From Galbula dea (lineage: Eukaryota; Chordata; Aves; Piciformes; Galbulidae), in NCBI GenBank assembly GCA_013399015.1, contig VWZX01006139.1:62001-126000 (forward strand): 64,000 nt of DNA, given 5' to 3'. A program made the position numbers and the translations under genes. Below the pieces are notes generated by a model. It did no database searches, was not told where the DNA came from, and saw only the letters and a program-made list of their open reading frames with translations. Below are positions 11,677 through 23,600 of this stretch, piece after piece (position 1 is the first letter of the stretch; each line of letters begins with the position of its first letter).

Positions 11677-14600
11677 CTGCAAGAGGAAGAGAGAGGGAGA
11701 AGAGATGGGTTAATTTGCTACAGCTGGGGATGTGCTGCTGCATGGAACAGGAGATCTCTACTCCCAAATCCTGCTCTGGCAGGGGGGTTGGACTAGATGA
11801 TCTTTCAAGGTCCCTTCCAACTCCTAACAGTCTGTGATTCTGTGAAAGGGCAACTAGGGCAGAAAGGTTCTTGTTTGGCAGCTTGAAAACTGAGGAGAAT
11901 TGGCTGCAAACTGTCCAGTGATGTTTTTGGAGGATGTCCCCATCTGAGCAATTGGGAGTGAAAGCCAAGGATGCATTTGGAAGACCTTGGCCAGGAATAT
12001 CCTGTGACTGGATGTCCTGGTTGAGGGCCAGATCCTGAATGATGAGACCCCAGTCTCATGGCACTGTGGAGCAGTACAGGTGGCTTTACCCTGCAGCTCC
12101 AAGGTGCTCTCTTACCTATCTACAGAGTAAAAGCCTTGTCCTTAAGTGAAAGCAGTGCTGAGGCAGTTGGACACGTGGGGACCATGCCCAGGGAACCTAA
12201 TGGTTCAGGACAGGAATCAGAAACACTAAAGCATGGTTGTCTGCAGTAGCAATGGATTGCCGTTGTGTTTTTTAGACACAACTGTGCTTGCAAGTTTCAC
12301 ACTGGTCAGCATGCACTGAAACACTTGGCCATCTTTTCCTGCCAGGTTGTTTTTGAAGGACACTAGGATTTGTTAGCTCTTGTGTCAAGCTTTTCTTCCT
12401 GAGAAGAAAACACAATGCTGTAGAATTGCTTTTGGTCTACCAGTGTCATTGATTCTACCAAAACCTCTGAAGACCCCACTGTGCTCCAAGAGGCCCAATT
12501 CCAAACAAACACATTACATTTAAAACCATTTTTCTCTCTCTCATGTTTTTTTTTCTCCTGAATGCTTTGCTGGGACAAACCACTATGCATGGTGTTAGCC
12601 TTAGCTTTGCTCCAGACTTCCTCCCATTCTTGTGGTTAGCTGATGACAAGCAGATGTGTAATCCAGACCTCACCATCAGCCTGATCCAAGCTGAGGCTGT
12701 TCCCCAGGCTGCAGGGATGGCAGGAAGGATGAGGGAACTGCTGCCCTATTCCCTTCACCTCTTCTCCACCATTTCAATTTCTCTCCCCCAACAGCCAGAA
12801 GGAGAAGCCCTAGCACTCACTCATTTTTCTGCAGGGGACCAAAAGCTTTTTCTCCACTCTTTACTGACTACCACATTAAATTGTTGAGGTAAAACAGCTG
12901 CTGAGGCAGTGAAGAGGAAAAGAATAAAGCCCTTTAAGATTCTGCCAGGTATTAGAATGAACCTGGAAAGTTAATGTTAAATGCTGAGAAAGACTGAGGC
13001 AATGGATTTCCAGGAGCCTGAATTAGTGTTTAAAGTTGATTTTGATTCAGTGTTTGGGAAAGGGCAGTGCATGAGCAGGGAAGCAAATGGAGTGCAGGTA
13101 AGGGAAAGCTTTGAAAATCTCTTGGCAATAACCATTAGGTTTATCCTGGATGAAATGAGATTCAGAAAAAACTGATGTGCTCAGCTCCCAGTGGCATCCA
13201 TTGCCCTCTCTTTTCTAACAATAAATAATCTGTAAAGAGACAAGGAGGTGTTATAAGTGCAGTTTCTTGCATATTCTCTGAGTAGCACAACAAAACACTG
13301 CCTGCCTCTTCAGCTTGCTTGTCAGTGCTGCTGAAGCATCAGATCTTTCTGATCTTCCCTCAGGAGGCAAAGTACAAGAGGAGAGAGAGTTCTTCTGTGT
13401 GGGAGAATGATAGACAGGGACTGTGATAGCAAGCCAAGCTAAATTATACAGGTATTATAAGCACTGTGAGGCTTAGAGCCAGTGGAGCTTTGCCTGATAC
13501 AGAGAGGAATCAAAGCAAGTGAGAGTGCTCATGGTCTGCCTGCATCCTTATCTACCTCTTGGGTGTCTAGGGACTGGTCTGAGTCCTGGTGAAAACCAAA
13601 GTAGCATCTGAGTCATTCTGAGTTTTACAAGAGCTTGGAGTAATACCTCTGAGAGATCAGCTGGTAGCCCACAAAATCTTGTTTGAGATGGGAAGGATCA
13701 GAAAATGTTCAGATAAAGTCCTGGGCTCTTTTCCATCTTGGGAATTTTGGGGGAAAACTTAAGAGAAGCTGCATGTGAAATATTCTCTTCCATCTAGAAT
13801 GACACATTCAACACGTCAGTGACACTCAGTTCTTCAGTGTTTCATCCAAATACCAGGCATCCCAAACCAAGTACATGATTTCCCAACTTCTAGAATTAGG
13901 CAACTCTAAGTTTTACAGCCATAATCTCCCTTTTAGGATAAAGCTCACTCTGTTGATGCTCTTTATATTTTCAAGTGAATTGATTTTTCCCATGCTTTCA
14001 ATACTCATCAAGAGAGAAAATGCATGTTCAGGGGTCCTGGAGTACAGTATGGCTCCTTTTCTAGCAGCAGTTGTACTTTGTACTTGTCATTTATTTCTTT
14101 CTTAAACTTCTGGAGCTATATTTCCTGCAAAAACACCTATTATTCTAACCCTCAAAGTAAATAAAATCTACTTTTAAATAAGGAATTCCTTGCTACATTT
14201 CCTTCAACTGTCCAATCTGCTATAAACTTCTTGTATCCCTTACATGTGAAATTCCTTCTCCTTGCCCAAAATCCCTTTTGGCTTAGTGCCTTGCTGGAGA
14301 ATCCCTGTTGCTTGGCAGGTTTGGGGAACATTTTGTGGCATACTGCTGAACTCATGGGATCTCTACAATCCTTAGCCCTAACTGATGTGAGAGCCTGATA
14401 CTGAACCATGTACTCTGGGGCCAGGCTCCTGGTCTCAGTGAGAGATTAAAACCTGAGTGGCAAAAGTACTGCATGTACCACAGAGTCCCACAGCTGCAGA
14501 GCCTCTGTTGCTCAAGACTGTGCCCTGGAGAGTTTAATAACTGCCCTTAAAGGTCATTACTTCCTACAGTCAAATAGGAGCAGAAGGATATGTTCTACCC

Positions 14601-17600
14601 TGGTTTAGTGGGGTGTTGGGATACCATGGCAGCACAGTAGGTGTGAGCCAGGCTCTTGATGGAGTTTCTGCAGCATGGTTCATCCAGCCAGGCCACAGGC
14701 TGCTGGCAAGGAGGAGCTGGCATGGTTCTGCATCTTAAGCCAAAGTGCAAGCAAGTAAGGTAGAGAAGGAATGATGGCATGGCACAGCCAGCACCAAGCA
14801 TGCATCAGTGCAGGGGAGAGCATGGGGATGGAGAAAAGTCCTGGCTAGGTATCCACATGGATTGTGCCATTCTTCACTAGCTACAGCCACCCTGGGAGAG
14901 GAGACCTTGGGGCCAGTGTGGCTAAGTTCAAAATGCTCAGTGTGTGCTAAAAAGGCCAAGAGGAGGTGGAAAATTCATCATAAAGGAACAAGGACCACAA
15001 CATCAAGTCATTCTGCTACTGCTAAATCAGTGGTGCAGTCCCATGAAAGCACTGTGGGTAGCTCTCATTCCTCTCACTCCTCTGCTCTCACCTTCAGAAT
15101 CTATGTGCCTGAAACTAGAAAATGACAGAACTGAGGTCTGGAAGAGATTCCTAGAAGTGAGAGTTTATAGTCTACCACCTCTACTTTGAAAAAGGTACCT
15201 GAGGTGGAGGAAGGTAACAAAGATCTGGGAGTCTTTAGCACTTTCTGTGCACATAGTGGTGGTTTCTGAGAGGAGCAGACCAGGGCAGCACCCAAGGAAT
15301 TATAATGCAGTGAGGTGAAAATAAGAGGAAATATTTTCTGCCTGTGATGCACTGCTAGGCTTGGGAACTCATTGCTGCAGGGCACAGCACCAAAAATATA
15401 CTTGGGCTAAAAAAGGTCAATGCTAAGATCATGAAAGTGAGGTTCCCTGATGGCTAGGTGGCACAGCAGCCTGGCTGCAGTCTTTTCACACAGAGAAGGA
15501 GCAAGAAAACTCCTTTAGCTTTTTCACTTTTCCTGCTCTGTGCCTTGGCCAACAGGGACTGCCCTGAAGCAGCAAGTTGAAGAGGACTGGCACTGTCCTG
15601 GTGACACTGCTTGGGAATGAAAGCCAAAGAACTTTTGGAAATGGGTGACCTGAGGACATTTGAAGAGAACTGTTTGGGGCTTCCTTGCAGCAACTGGACT
15701 CTTGTGGATTGCAGGGAAGTTCCCATCAGCAGAGCTGTGCTGTGGCTGCTCTTCTGAGCTAGCTCCATGGGGAGCCTCTGGGTCTCAATACCTTGGGGAG
15801 TCTCAGGGGACTGAGGGAGACTTACACTAGCAGACATGGTCCTTTTGCTCTTCCAAACTTGCACTTAGGCAAAGATGTGCTTTTGAACAAGGACAGGTCA
15901 GGTTTGGAGCTCTAGCAACCTGTGTGCTAAAGGGGATGGGACCAAGGAGCTGCATTAAGAAGGAGCCTGTGGATTAAGGGAAGTTAAGTATGCTGGAAAA
16001 GAAATCAGCCCTGAAAGCTGTAGATGAATTTGTGTGAAGCATCATGACTCTCTTGGATGTGCCAAGTCACTCAGGTGCCCCTCTGGGACAACACACAGGG
16101 TGTTGGGGAAGCCTCTGCAGTGAGCTCTAGTTAGGTCAGCAGCTGGAGAGCTTTCAGCACTCAACTCCATCCTGTGGAAACCAGCCATGGACCTCTCCTC
16201 TTCTCTGCTAATGCCCGAACTTTCCATGGGAGAGGGCCCAGGACAGTGTCCTTGGTGTGATGACAGCTACACCTTCGAGGCTGAGGTGGTGAGGTGGTGG
16301 CCTTGCAGAGGCTGGCAGCCCACCCTGTGACAGTGCTTTGTGGTAGCACCTTCCTAGCACAAGGTAAGGGCTTGGGCTTGTTCAGCTGGACAGATGTCTT
16401 CCCTTGCTTTGTGCAATGTGGCTCAGAGATGATCTCACTCAAACAGGAACTTATTGGGTGTCAGTATAGTGTGTGTGGCCCAAGTCTCACCTTGCAGAAA
16501 AGTAAGGACTCTAAACTTGGTCTTATCTGAGCTTATTTTGCTCTAAACACAGTCATTTTCCTCAAGTCACTGCTTCATGAGGCTTCAGGTGGGCTCTCTC
16601 CACTGCCTCTTCTAGGGGATTCAGCAGATCACTAAGATACACAGCACCTATTTAAGTTCAGTTACAGGCTCATTATGGGGGGGCAATGGCTTGGAAAAGT
16701 AGCAAGAAGAAAAGTTTCTGTCAATTACCTTCTTCCTGGGCCCCTTTCCACCAGCACAGGCTGCAGTAAATCTGTTGTGGTCAGCAAGGCAAAGCTGCTG
16801 CTGCTTTCCCCCATGCTTCCTGCAACACCTGATCCTATCAGACCCAGATCAGCCAATCTCCAGTCAGACCCAGCTAAAACAGCTACATCTGCTGTCAGAC
16901 CCCCAGGAAACACTTCAGTTTTGAGCATGCATTACCTGTCAGGTGAGCTCTTGGCTTTTCTGTGTTGAAAAGTGTATCTGTAACTGAGGGGGAAAAAAGA
17001 AACAGTGTGTGAGGATGTTTGCTGCTGCTGAAGTCAGTGAGGGGTGAGTGGGGATGGATACTGCCCAGGAGGCATGGGGAAGTCCTTTCATGTATGGCCT
17101 GGAGCCAGGAGGGATTTGCTGTGGCTATTTCTTGGCACTGTTGAGGTAACAAACCCCTTTGCAAGTGACTGAGCTTGCTACAGTGTCAAGTCATGGAGGA
17201 TGAATGGAGGGAAGGTGTGGTGTGCACAGGCTCCCAAATCCAGATGTGTTTGGATGTTCAGGGAGTTGGACCCATCCCAGAGGGCTGCTGGGTTGCTTGT
17301 GCTTGTACTAGAAGGAGCAAACTTGCACGGCCCTGAGGTTAGAAATGCTCGCTCTTCTGCTGTAGCCACAGGTTTGGCTCTCTCTGCCCTGGCTTGTTTG
17401 GCTCCAGAGGGATTTGGGTGGTGAAAGCAGAGGGCAGGAGGGGAGGATCTGCAGTGTGTTGCAGGAGTCATTGCAAAATCTCAGTAAACAGATGTGTTCA
17501 AGATGGGGGAGAGGACTGCAAACTTACCAGTCTCTAGTCCCTGTTGCCTCAGAAAGCGAGAGCTCCTCTCTTCTGTGACCTGCAGGAGAGATTTGCCAGC

Positions 17601-20600
17601 AGTTAGCTCAGGGCTCCAGGGAGAAGAGTACCTCCACAGAGGCTGTGGTTTGCATTATCCCAGAGCATGGAATATGCTATGGTAATATTAACGAGTTCAG
17701 CCAGAGCTTTTATGCAAGAGGACAAGCCCTGACAAGGCTGGGCCTCACTGCAAGGCTTCTCTGCTCCTTGCTTGAAACTGAAAGGATGCCAGGGCCAGGA
17801 CCTGCACTCCTGGGGGAGTGGTTGTGTTAAACTTCAGTCTTGTTCAGAGGCTGGACAAGCCCTTGGCATAACAGAAAGGACTGGCAAGTGTGAATTATAG
17901 AACCATAAAATAGTTTGGGTTGGAAAGGACTTTTAAAGGTCATCTAGTTCCAAACCCCCCCCGCCATGGTTTTGAATTAGCTACTGCTAGCCCTCCTTTG
18001 GGATGGTGCCTCCATCCAGCACTGCTGGAGGACCTCTGCTGCTTAGAGACTCCCCTGTCCCACCACCTGTGCAGAGCAATGTGAGTGACTCTTCCCTGTC
18101 TCAAGACTCAGCAGGTCTGAGCCTTTACAGGTGCAAAGGTTCAGTCACAACATCAGCAAAGAGACTAACTGAGGTCTCCCAGCTGCACCTACTTCTCTTT
18201 CTGCATCTGTGTTGTTCCAGACTGTAGCTTAGGTCTGTCTTGAATATTGGGTAGCCTCCTTGGAAGATGGGAAGGAGCTGAGCAGGTCTGAGTACAGCTG
18301 GCAGAGGGGGAGCTGACACTCCACCGAGGGAAAGCAAAGCAATCATGTTTCCTCGCCTATTAGATTCCCTTCTAGAGCCAAGCACCAGCACACCCACAAC
18401 ACATCCCTGTGCCAAGCTCACCTGCATGGCAGCAGGGCATGGCCCTGGGCTGTGCCAAGTGCTTCTGACGTTTTAGGTTGAGCAGTTCAAAGGGAAGCTG
18501 CTCTCTGCCTGCCACACACCTAGCAGGGCTGCTCCTTCAGAATCATGCCGGGGCACAGCCGGTGGCTCCTGGCCAGGTCCCAGTCCCTCTGTGGCAGCCT
18601 GGAAAGCACCATGGCTCCTGCCTGAAGGATGCTGACTCTGGATCCAGCCTCCCTGGGGGGTGAGGAGCATCCCTTACACTTTCCCCAGAGCACAGTTCAT
18701 AGCAGCAGTGTGGCTGGGTTATGCTGCCAGCTCAGGGTTGACTATCAGGGCTTTTAGGAACTCCTATCATGCAAAGTTTGTCAGGAGCATGCTGGTCTGG
18801 TGTGGTGTGCTTTATAGACAGCTCTAAGTCTGGTGAATAAACTGCTATTGGTCACCTTGCAGCTAAGGGCTGGATGCCCATTGCTTAATAAACAGCCTGG
18901 GATGGTATTAGCACACAGCTGCTGAAGCTATCTGATGGTGCCTCACACAACTTCCAGTACTGTGGGAGATGTAGAAAACAGATAATTTGTATTGGCCAAG
19001 AGGAAAGAGAGTGTTCTGGGGAGAATCATAGAATGGTTTGGGTTGGAAAGTACCATTCAAAGTCATCTAGTCCAACCCCCTGCAGTCAGCAGGGACATCT
19101 CCAACTAGAGCAGGTTGCTCACAGCCCCAAACAACCTGACCTGGAGTGGTTCCAGGGATGGGACATCCCCAACCTCTCTGGGCAACCTGGGACAGGCTCT
19201 CACCACCTTAACTGTGAAATATTTCTTCCTTCTATGTAGTCTAAATCTCCCTCTTTTAGTTTCAAACCATCACCTCTTGTCCTGTCCCAACAGGCCCTGC
19301 TAAAAACTCTTGTCTCCATCTTTCTTACAGGGTCCCAAAGAGGAGCCATGCTGCTTGGGTCTGGGGACTGCTAGCTACCATAGTAAGGCCAAAGATTCTT
19401 CTGATGGTTTACTAGCAGGAAATAGCCTCTGTTCCTGCAGAAAACTCTTAACTTTGAAAATAGTTGCTCCAGTGTGCTGGGGGAAAAAGAATGGAGAAGG
19501 AAAACTGCAGGGAAAAATCTCCTTGTTTCTGTTTCCCTTCCCCACCTGCACACCCACAGATCCAGCTCAGCCACAGGAGTCTGCTGCTCTGCAGGAAATG
19601 CCATCTAGAAGAGAGGCTGCTGTGAAAGCTCAGTGTGTGGCTGAGGGAGAGCAATGGTGGTGTGCTGTCAGGGAGATATCTGAGCCTTTCATTATGATTA
19701 ATGACTTTCTCCAAAGTCCTGCCTGCTTGCTGGGGACTCTAAGCATGACTGCACTTTTGATGTGACACAGAGGCACAGCTAGGTGACTTTGTCCTTTCCC
19801 TGCTGGGAAGCACAAGGTCAGTGTGGAGGATTTCCCTCAAACACTCTCTCTTGCTTTTGGCCAGATGCATATGCACAAGAACATATTAACCCCAGTATTT
19901 ATGTGACACCTCCTACATATTGATCAAGTGACATATTTTCTAGTGATGCTAAGGACTGCAATGAGCTGCAAATCAATCACAAACCTCCATTAAATCATGT
20001 AACTGCAGTGGGAACTGTTTACATATTTCAAGCCTAACTTCTGCTGAAGTACTTTATATAAACTCAGATGTTGCAATACAAACAGAGGTGATGGGAAAGG
20101 ATGGAAAGGAGATCAAGAAGAATTCTGCTGCTTTATAAAGAAATAACAAAATGGTTTGGACTAAAAACTGGGGGGAAGCTTTTTATGCAACTTTAATTTA
20201 CTTGTTTCCTAAGAAGGCCAGATGGAAACTTGGATTTTTGTGGCACTCCTTTGGACCCTCTGAACCTGCTGGAACTGGTCCAGAGATGGCCACAAAAATG
20301 ATCTGAGGGATGTGAGGACAGGCTGAAAGAGTTGGAGTTGTACAGCCTGGAGAAGTGAAAGCTCCAGGGAGAGCTTACTGCAGCCTTTCAGTGCTTGAAG
20401 GGCCTAGAAGAAAGATGGGGACAGAGTTTGTAGCAGGGCTTGTTGGGACAGGTCAAGGGCTGATGGTTTGAAACTAAAAGAGGGAGATTTAGACTGGATA
20501 GAAGGAAGAAATGTTTCACAGTGAGGGTGCTGAGAGCCTGTCCCAGGTTGCCCAGAGAGGTGGGAGATGTCTCATCCCTGGGACCATTCCAGCTCAGGTT

Positions 20601-23600
20601 ATCTGGGGCTCTGAGCAACCTGCTCTAGTTGGAGATGTCCCTGCTGAGTGCAGGGAGGTTGGATTAGATGACCTTGATGTATCCCTTCCAACCCAAACCA
20701 TTTTATGATTCTGTGAAGCTCCAGGTACAGGAGCTGTGTTCATGGATGCTAATGGGCAGTGTGGTACAGCAGACAGAGCAGGTGCTGCAGGGCCTGAAAT
20801 TATTCTGTTGCTTTGCAAAAGTAGATTTTTTTTTCTCCACAACTGTGCTGTTTGATAAGGGCATAAATTTAAGCCTCCTATTGAAAATATTTTTGCCCTA
20901 GTTAATGCTACATAATGGCCAAGTGTGAGTATTATTTGTCCTAAATAGGCACAGTTGTACATGATGGTATAGAAGAGGTGGTGGAGGAGAGCTAAGCAGC
21001 ATGGGACAATAGAGAGATCACTGACACAATTAGTGCTTTTCTCTCTTTTCCTTTCTTGCTTAGCTCTGATTCTGAAAAGTTCCCAGCATGGCTTCAATTT
21101 TCCCTCTGGTTACAGTGGAGAGACAGTAACCCACACTGAGTGATGCTGAAAATCCCACCTTCCACCTGGCTGGCAGACAAATGATGTCCTGGACAACCAG
21201 CTGATTACCCTGAGGACTGTGGTATGCAAAACACTTCTAGGTTCTTTTGAGACCAAGAATGTCCAAAAACCCCACTGCAATTCTCTCCATACCTAGCTAA
21301 AGCCAAGCAGAAGAGCTGAACATCCCTGGTCACACACTTTGCTTCTTACACCTCCAGGAAAAGCTGGGGGTATCCAGTGGAGAACTGCATGGGAAAAGCA
21401 GCTTGGTACTGCAGGGAGGGAGATTTGTAAGCAAAATATCCCCAGCACCTCCATCCACAAGACACTGCTCCATGAGCAAGGTCTCTGCAGGTCATACACA
21501 GTTCACACAGCCCCAGATTTTCCAGCTCTAGAGAGGCTGCATGGCCTCAGCTGGACATTTCTGGAAGGGGTCTATCCTGTGCCAGTACAAAGTGGCCTCA
21601 GGGGAGTATTTCAGGCAGTATTTCAGTATTTTCCCAGTGGAAGCAAGCACCCAGAGCAAGTCTCACTGCCTCCTCTGCCCACAAGGACCACATGCATTAA
21701 ACAGCAGAGGCCAGTCAGGAGTTTTACTGCTGCTGGCTTTTGGAAGGGGACTCCCACACACCTAGGTGTAGGTGCAATAGTTACTCTTCCTCCCTGGGCA
21801 TTTCTCCCTCCCTGCAGAGCAGGAAGCCACTTCAGGTTCTCTCTTCCACTGGGGCAGGCCATCAGGGCTTCTGGCTCTGTGCACCTGCCTCTTCTGGCAG
21901 CCCTTGTCTGAGCTCTGGTGCTAGCTTTCTGGCTTCATCCTTTTGGGCAGGGTCCAGGTGGACCTACTAGAAGCTCCTAGCCCCTTCTCCATTGCAAGGC
22001 TGATATAGCACACAGGTCCATGTGCAATCCTTTGGACAGGTTTGGGGATTTCTCTTTATGCTGCCTGTGGTCCTGCCATGCTATGAAAATAAGCCTAAGT
22101 ACCAGCATCTCCAGGCCACAGGATTTGATGCTCTGCTGTATTGGGCCAGCTGAGTGGGTTGCTAAGGTAGCCAGAGATGCTCTCCTGGCTGCTGTGCCAT
22201 TGCCTTGATAAATTTGTGCACTCAGACTGAAAGCTGGCTTCCCTTTGGGGAATGGCACAGAGCAGTCCTGGCCCTTCCTCTGGAGAGACACCAAGAGAAC
22301 CTTTTACTAGTTTCCTGCTAATAACAGGAGCCCTGTGTTAGTGCTTAAAGATCTCCATTTCCTCACCTAGCTCTGTCTGGAGGCAGACAAAGATAAAAAG
22401 TGATTTCTATTTCCAAAAGGGAAGCAGTGTAGTCAGCCTGGAGGGTGTCCAGGGAAACTGCTATCAGCCTTGAATTATTCATGCAGGCCACATCATCCCA
22501 TGAGAGGGAGAGAACCAGTGGTTCACATGGGTGGCTGTAATGACATAACTTGCTCTGTTTATTCCTGAGAGGGACATTTCCAGTGGAAAAGATGTGTTTG
22601 TATCCCTTCAGAGGCAGAGTGTGACACCATGTGCTTCTACAGAGAAGCAGAGATGAATACATTGCCTTGCCAAACAGATAAACCAAAGAGGCACACCCCT
22701 GTTGCACCAACTTTCCCAGGCTTCCCTTCTCCTCCTCCTTGCTCCACGAAGGACAAGCTCAGGAATTTACTACATTTACCTGTCACCTGCTCAGCTGTTG
22801 AGTCCCTCCCTCCTCCCAGGACTGTCCCCAGTTGATAATTTGGCATGTGTGGGCTGAGCTCTGGTCCTGGGGCAACGGGAGGACTCCTCTGGGAGCTCGC
22901 TGCTGCCAGGATCAGGAGAATACACATCTGCTGCTACCTTGTGTCTGTCAACTTGCTTCCAGTATGCCCAGGGCACCTGCATCCCAAAACCAGTGCCACA
23001 GAGAGCTCTGATGTGTGTCTAGTCCCAATCTAGTTCTCCTGATTTGGGCTATCAGTTGGGCACATGAGGAAGGCATCCTTTAGCAATCCAGTTCTAATAC
23101 TTAAAATGCATGAGGAAACACAAAAAGACATCTTCCTGAGAGTCTTTAAGCTCACAAACATTCCTAAGGACTGAAAGAGTCCAAAGCCATGGCAGGCTGC
23201 AGGAGTGAGTGCCTGGGCTCAGCCTGTGGCACAGCTCTTTGGGGGATTAACCAACAGCTACACAGGCAGACAAATCCTCCACCCACCCATGCTCTGCTGC
23301 TGTACAACACTGGCCACACAGCCACTCACCAGCAGAGTGAATGAGAAGTTCAAGTGCAGGATCCAGCTGAACTCTAGCTGAGCTTTCCACCCACTGGGCT
23401 TGGCACAAAGGCAGCAGGCAGCTGGCCAGCCCCAATGGTTTTCCTTTTCCTCCCTGGGACTCACAGAAGCTGTAACTCCTCTGATCACCTCATTACATCA
23501 CCGTGGGAGCACTACACACTAACAGCTCAGTGCATCTGGATGGAAACAGACACCAGGCCAGGTGAGAGCAACTCTCTTGGCTTGCCTTCTGCTTTTCCTC

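Noticed and set aside
11677..11968. The continuous 237-codon minus ORF taken as a single-exon TNFSF15
   Set aside because: Only the part from 11676 down is homologous to TL1A. The upstream part crosses a clean splice acceptor and an antisense CR1 tail, so it is intron (kept only as a possible alternative start).
21339..21911. 190-codon plus ORF inside TNFSF15 intron 1
   Set aside because: No similarity recognised; antisense intronic; no supporting signals.
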